Source: Leptolyngbya sp. SIOISBB
GTDB lineage: Bacteria; Cyanobacteriota; Cyanobacteriia; Phormidesmidales; Phormidesmidaceae
Length of the DNA: 64,000 nucleotides
NCBI GenBank assembly: GCA_010671905.1
Contig: JAAHII010000001.1
Span: forward strand, 5,766,001-5,830,000
Direction: 5' to 3'
Below are positions 61,283-64,000 of this stretch, piece after piece. How positions within the stretch are numbered: the first letter of the stretch is position 1; each line of letters starts with the position of its first letter. Both the position numbers and the translations under genes were made by a program. Under the pieces are notes generated by a model. That model did no database searches. It had not been told where the DNA came from and saw nothing but the letters and a program-made list of their open reading frames with translations.

Positions 61283-62449
61283 ATGCCACCCACGTTCAAG
61301 TATTACGCCGTCGATCGCCACGCGACCTGGCTCGAACTCTTTTTCGATTTGGTGTTTGTCGCCAGCATTAGCGTCATTACCCATCACCTGGCCCATGTCC
61401 ATGAGGGTCACTTAGAAGGCCAGCAGGTGCTGCTCTACGTTACCGAATTCATCCCCGTGTGGTGGATCTGGGCCAGTCACACGCTGTATGCCAATCGGTT
61501 CGATACCGACAGCCGCACCCATCGGGTGGCGAGTCTGGTGATCATGTTTTTGATGACGACGCTATCGGCGTTTTTAGGAGCCGGATTGTTGGCCGCTTCG
61601 ATCCGTTTTATTGCCTACTACATCGTGATTCGCGCGGTACTGGCAGGCATGTATTTTGTCACCGGGCAGCGCTTTCCCCAGACCCAGCCCTATCCTCAAA
61701 CGATGGGATTCACGATTTTGGGAGGAGCCGCGATCGCTCTATTGTCTCTTCTGTTTGGGAGTTCTTGGCGACCCATTATCTTCTTGACCGGCATTGGGTT
61801 AGAAATGGTCGCCACCGCTCGTTTGAGTACCGACAGAGCATTAATTCCTTGTCATCGAGAACATTTAGTCGAGCGGGTGGGGCTACTTTCCATTATTTTG
61901 CTGGGCGAGTCGGTGATTAGCCTCGTCGGGAGTCTCAGTGGACTGGACTGGAATCAGCTCGATATCGTCGCGGCGCTCACGGGCTTTTTGATGATTGGCG
62001 CCATTTGGTGGATCTATTTTGACGGTTTTCCACTTTTAGAGCGGGCTAAGAACATCCGTTATGGGTTCCCCTTGCTCTATTCCCATTTGTTGTTCTTGCT
62101 GGGCATGGGGATTTTATCAAACCTAATTCGACACGCCATTTTGAATGATTTGGCGATGGGAGAATTCAGGATGCTAGCGATTTCTGGCATGACGCTGTTT
62201 TATCTGGGCAAGCAAATCAGCTATTACCTGGCGTTTCCCAGCATCCGTCAGATACTCGTGAGTAACACCGTTGTCTGTATTGGGGTGACCATCGTCTCAA
62301 CATTTTTGCCCCGTCCCGAATACACCCTTATCGGTATCACCCTGGGACTCTTTTTCTACGTCTATTCCAACTTCCGCTGGACTTTGACGAAAGACTTTTC
62401 TGATTTCTTAGCAGAGCCGGAGCACTCCTCTCAAAGCCTGCCAGCTTAA
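61283..62449 (+). CDS. LtrA-like (low temperature requirement) membrane protein
   Basis: A 388-residue protein with about ten transmembrane helices. The N-terminal HATWLELFFDLVFVASISV is the signature of LtrA proteins, followed by WWIWASHTLYANRFDTD, HREHLVERVGLLSIILLGES and many helices to FFYVYSNFRWTLTKDFS. The molecular role is unknown; it was named from Listeria growth in the cold. ATG 61283 follows GGAGG at 8 bases; an upstream TTG lacks this. It ends 18 bp before the convergent DUF3291 gene. Confidence 0.9.
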   Translation: MPPTFKYYAVDRHATWLELFFDLVFVASISVITHHLAHVHEGHLEGQQVLLYVTEFIPVWWIWASHTLYANRFDTDSRTHRVASLVIMFLMTTLSAFLGAGLLAASIRFIAYYIVIRAVLAGMYFVTGQRFPQTQPYPQTMGFTILGGAAIALLSLLFGSSWRPIIFLTGIGLEMVATARLSTDRALIPCHREHLVERVGLLSIILLGESVISLVGSLSGLDWNQLDIVAALTGFLMIGAIWWIYFDGFPLLERAKNIRYGFPLLYSHLLFLLGMGILSNLIRHAILNDLAMGEFRMLAISGMTLFYLGKQISYYLAFPSIRQILVSNTVVCIGVTIVSTFLPRPEYTLIGITLGLFFYVYSNFRWTLTKDFSDFLAEPEHSSQSLPA

Positions 62450-62466
62450 GATAACTCAGATTCGTT

Positions 62467-62973
62467 TCAGTGTAGCGGGGTGTCATACCGCTCAACAACA
62501 GCTGGTGGCCAAGGCTTTGCAAAGGTGAAACATTCAGGTGAATCTCCACGTAACGTAAGATATTCCAGTTTGGCTTTCCCCTCCTCTACAGTGGGCAAAT
62601 AACCAGCAGGAATCCACCACATGGCAAAATGCTCACCTTGATACTTCTCAAACCAGTTACGACGACGGATAAAAAACTCACCATGCAAACTCTTATAAAC
62701 ATAGGATTTTAGCTGCTCTACACTCTGCCAGACTGATAGATTGACCAGTATTCTCGGATCAGGATATGCCCGAAGATTAGTTGCATTTCCAGAGGTAGTT
62801 TGTAATCGCCAAACAAAACCTGGACTATGATCTGCAACCGTGTTTACTTCATTAAGTGCAGCGGCAAACTCAGCCATAATTGGATCATCTATCGGAGCTT
62901 TCATCAGAGCAATATTTATTTGGGCAAGATGATAATCCTGTTGATGCGTTAAGTTCATTTTTTCTAAGGTCAT
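62467..62973 (-). CDS. DUF3291 family protein
   Basis: A 168-residue protein from ATG 62973. It has QQDYHLAQINIALMKAPIDD, SPGFVWRLQTTSGNATNLRA, LVNLSVWQSVEQLKSYVY, the FFIRRRNWFEKY helix and AMWWIPAGYLPTVEEGKAK. This is the DUF3291 pattern, a dimeric ferredoxin-like fold related to antibiotic biosynthesis monooxygenases. No cofactor or substrate is known. It sits next to an AraC gene on the same strand, which may control it. Confidence 0.85.
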   Translation of the reverse strand: MTLEKMNLTHQQDYHLAQINIALMKAPIDDPIMAEFAAALNEVNTVADHSPGFVWRLQTTSGNATNLRAYPDPRILVNLSVWQSVEQLKSYVYKSLHGEFFIRRRNWFEKYQGEHFAMWWIPAGYLPTVEEGKAKLEYLTLRGDSPECFTFAKPWPPAVVERYDTPLH

Positions 62974-63021
62974 AGTTCTTCGCCTCAAGAAAACATGACC
63001 TAAAGTATCTATGGACTTAAG

Positions 63022-63861
63022 TTAATTGGTCTTGAACGATATTGACATTTTACGATAGCGACCTGGTGTGACTCCTACAATTCTCTTGAAGTGACGAGTC
63101 AGGTGACTTTGATCTGACATGCCAACCGTAATGGCAGCATCTGCAATAGACATGCCTTGCCTCAGAAGCTGCTTTGCTTTTTCTACACGAATTTGATTGA
63201 GATAAGTGTATGGCGTCATTCCTACGGCGTTACGGAACACGCGAATTAAGTATGAACGATTTAAGTTTGTAATTTTGACTAATTGCTCTAATGAGATTTG
63301 AGAGCTCGAGTTGTCTTGAAGGTACTCTTTGATTAAACGAACAGATTGATGTTCTTTACCTAATCGAATAGACCGAAGTTTAACATCAGCATGGTTGAGC
63401 AGAATGTCTGATAAAACTTCAATTAATCGGATTTTTTGTTCTAGTCGATTATTTGATTTTTCAAGAACTGCATGTAGAGAAAGGACATTTCTGGCTAACA
63501 CCTTATTCTGAACAACAGCATCCTTAAAATAGGGAAAGCCACTTATTTGAATCTCACCGGCTATTTGCTGGATGAAGCCAACACTGGGATATAGCATTCG
63601 ATAAGTCAATGGTAACTCTTCAGCGGAGTAGCCCGTGTGGGCTTCCTCTGGATTCATAAAAACAATACTTTTGGGAGGAGCCAAATAAGTACTCCCTTGA
63701 TAATAGTTGCCTCCTATTCCAGCCTCAATGATGCCGATTGAATAGCTTGGATGAGAGTGGCGAGCATAGCTGTGATAGATGGCTTCGGCTCGAAATAATT
63801 CCAAGTTTCCGAACTCTGGAATCAACCAAAGCTTTGTGCTCTGATGAGTCGAATTACTCAT
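63022..63861 (-). CDS. AraC-family transcriptional regulator
   Basis: A 279-residue protein from ATG 63861. The N-terminal cupin-like AraC domain has YHSYARHSHPSYSIGIIEAG and the MNPEEAHTGY turn. The C-terminal pair of HTH motifs is ISLEQLVKITNLNRSYLIRV with MTPYTYLNQIRVEKAKQLLR, and ADAAITVGMSDQSHLTRHFK with GVTPGRYR. It probably controls the DUF3291 gene on its left (48 bp) or transporter genes beyond the window. A TTG start 45 bp upstream is possible. Confidence 0.9.
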   Translation of the reverse strand: MSNSTHQSTKLWLIPEFGNLELFRAEAIYHSYARHSHPSYSIGIIEAGIGGNYYQGSTYLAPPKSIVFMNPEEAHTGYSAEELPLTYRMLYPSVGFIQQIAGEIQISGFPYFKDAVVQNKVLARNVLSLHAVLEKSNNRLEQKIRLIEVLSDILLNHADVKLRSIRLGKEHQSVRLIKEYLQDNSSSQISLEQLVKITNLNRSYLIRVFRNAVGMTPYTYLNQIRVEKAKQLLRQGMSIADAAITVGMSDQSHLTRHFKRIVGVTPGRYRKMSISFKTN

Positions 63862-64000
63862 ATTACGAGGATGAATTTGGGCAGTTTCAGTTTGCCATAT
63901 GGTCAAAGAAACCTATGCGATCGCCCTCTTTTCTCCAGCCGTTTCTCACCTGGCTCCCTGGCAATCGCTAACGACCGCATAGCAGCATCGTTCTTGCTCC

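Overview
This window is cyanobacterial chromosome. The evidence is a 34-residue petM gene beside ycf39, a demethylphylloquinone methyltransferase (menG), System II cytochrome c assembly genes (ccs1/ccdA), DUF1997 and DUF4327-like proteins, a GldA/GldF/GldG-like transporter, and the HIP1 octamer GCGATCGC throughout. Gene content and moderate GC suggest a filamentous Leptolyngbya/Nodosilinea-type lineage, but the sequence alone does not fix the genus. I saw no rRNA, tRNA or CRISPR array.

Layout. 1-8.5 kb: end of a D-Ala-D-Ala ligase, NIF3 protein, SDR, DUF1997, REC-GAF regulator, menG, a repeat-bearing membrane protein, a ferritin-like protein and a J-domain protein. 8.67-9.82 kb: a complete IS (19-bp terminal inverted repeats) with a frameshifted transposase. 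10.1-12.1 kb: a YheT-like hydrolase and a lysine-tailed protein. 12.9-14.5 kb: a decayed locus with a membrane protein/TIR pair joined by ATGA and a broken cyanobacterial gene. 14.6-18.1 kb: murE, a glutaredoxin-like protein, cysH. 18.3-23.9 kb: an ABC exporter operon of the Gld type, split by three small genes that include a toxin-antitoxin pair. 24.1-32.8 kb: purU, a DHH phosphoesterase with sixA, a NACHT-pentapeptide protein, a PIN toxin-antitoxin, ycf39 and petM. 32.9-39.2 kb: solitary tyrosine recombinase, msrA, ccs1, ccdA, psiE. 39.2-41.9 kb: an AT-rich gene desert holding two diverged copies of a small-peptide unit. 41.9-48.7 kb: argJ, SDR, gamma-glutamyltransferase, class A beta-lactamase-like protein, secreted pentapeptide protein. 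48.9-57.5 kb: an accessory zone with Uma2, VOC, a broken AraC gene, an unusual Cys-type hydrolase, a broken Doc toxin, TetR/SRPBCC with two visible operators, two hxlR tail fragments and an AT-rich two-gene cassette. 57.6-63.9 kb: an HxlR regulator facing a redox cluster (GST, peroxiredoxin, MdaB-like, DsbA-like), then LtrA, DUF3291 and AraC.

Functional links. petM/ycf39, menG and ccs1/ccdA all serve thylakoid electron transport. msrA, the peroxiredoxin, GST, MdaB-like and DsbA-like proteins form an oxidative or electrophile stress set. murE, ddl, GGT and the beta-lactamase-like protein concern peptidoglycan and glutathione. Several accessory genes are intact except for isolated stops or frameshifts, so the accessory zones look like sites of gain and decay.

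Most interesting items: the duplicated cryptic peptide units (40.75-41.65 kb), a dispersed 130-bp intergenic repeat (25.1 and 37.9 kb), the membrane-TIR remnant, the NACHT-pentapeptide gene, the 56.3-57.5 kb cassette, and the duplicated hxlR tails.
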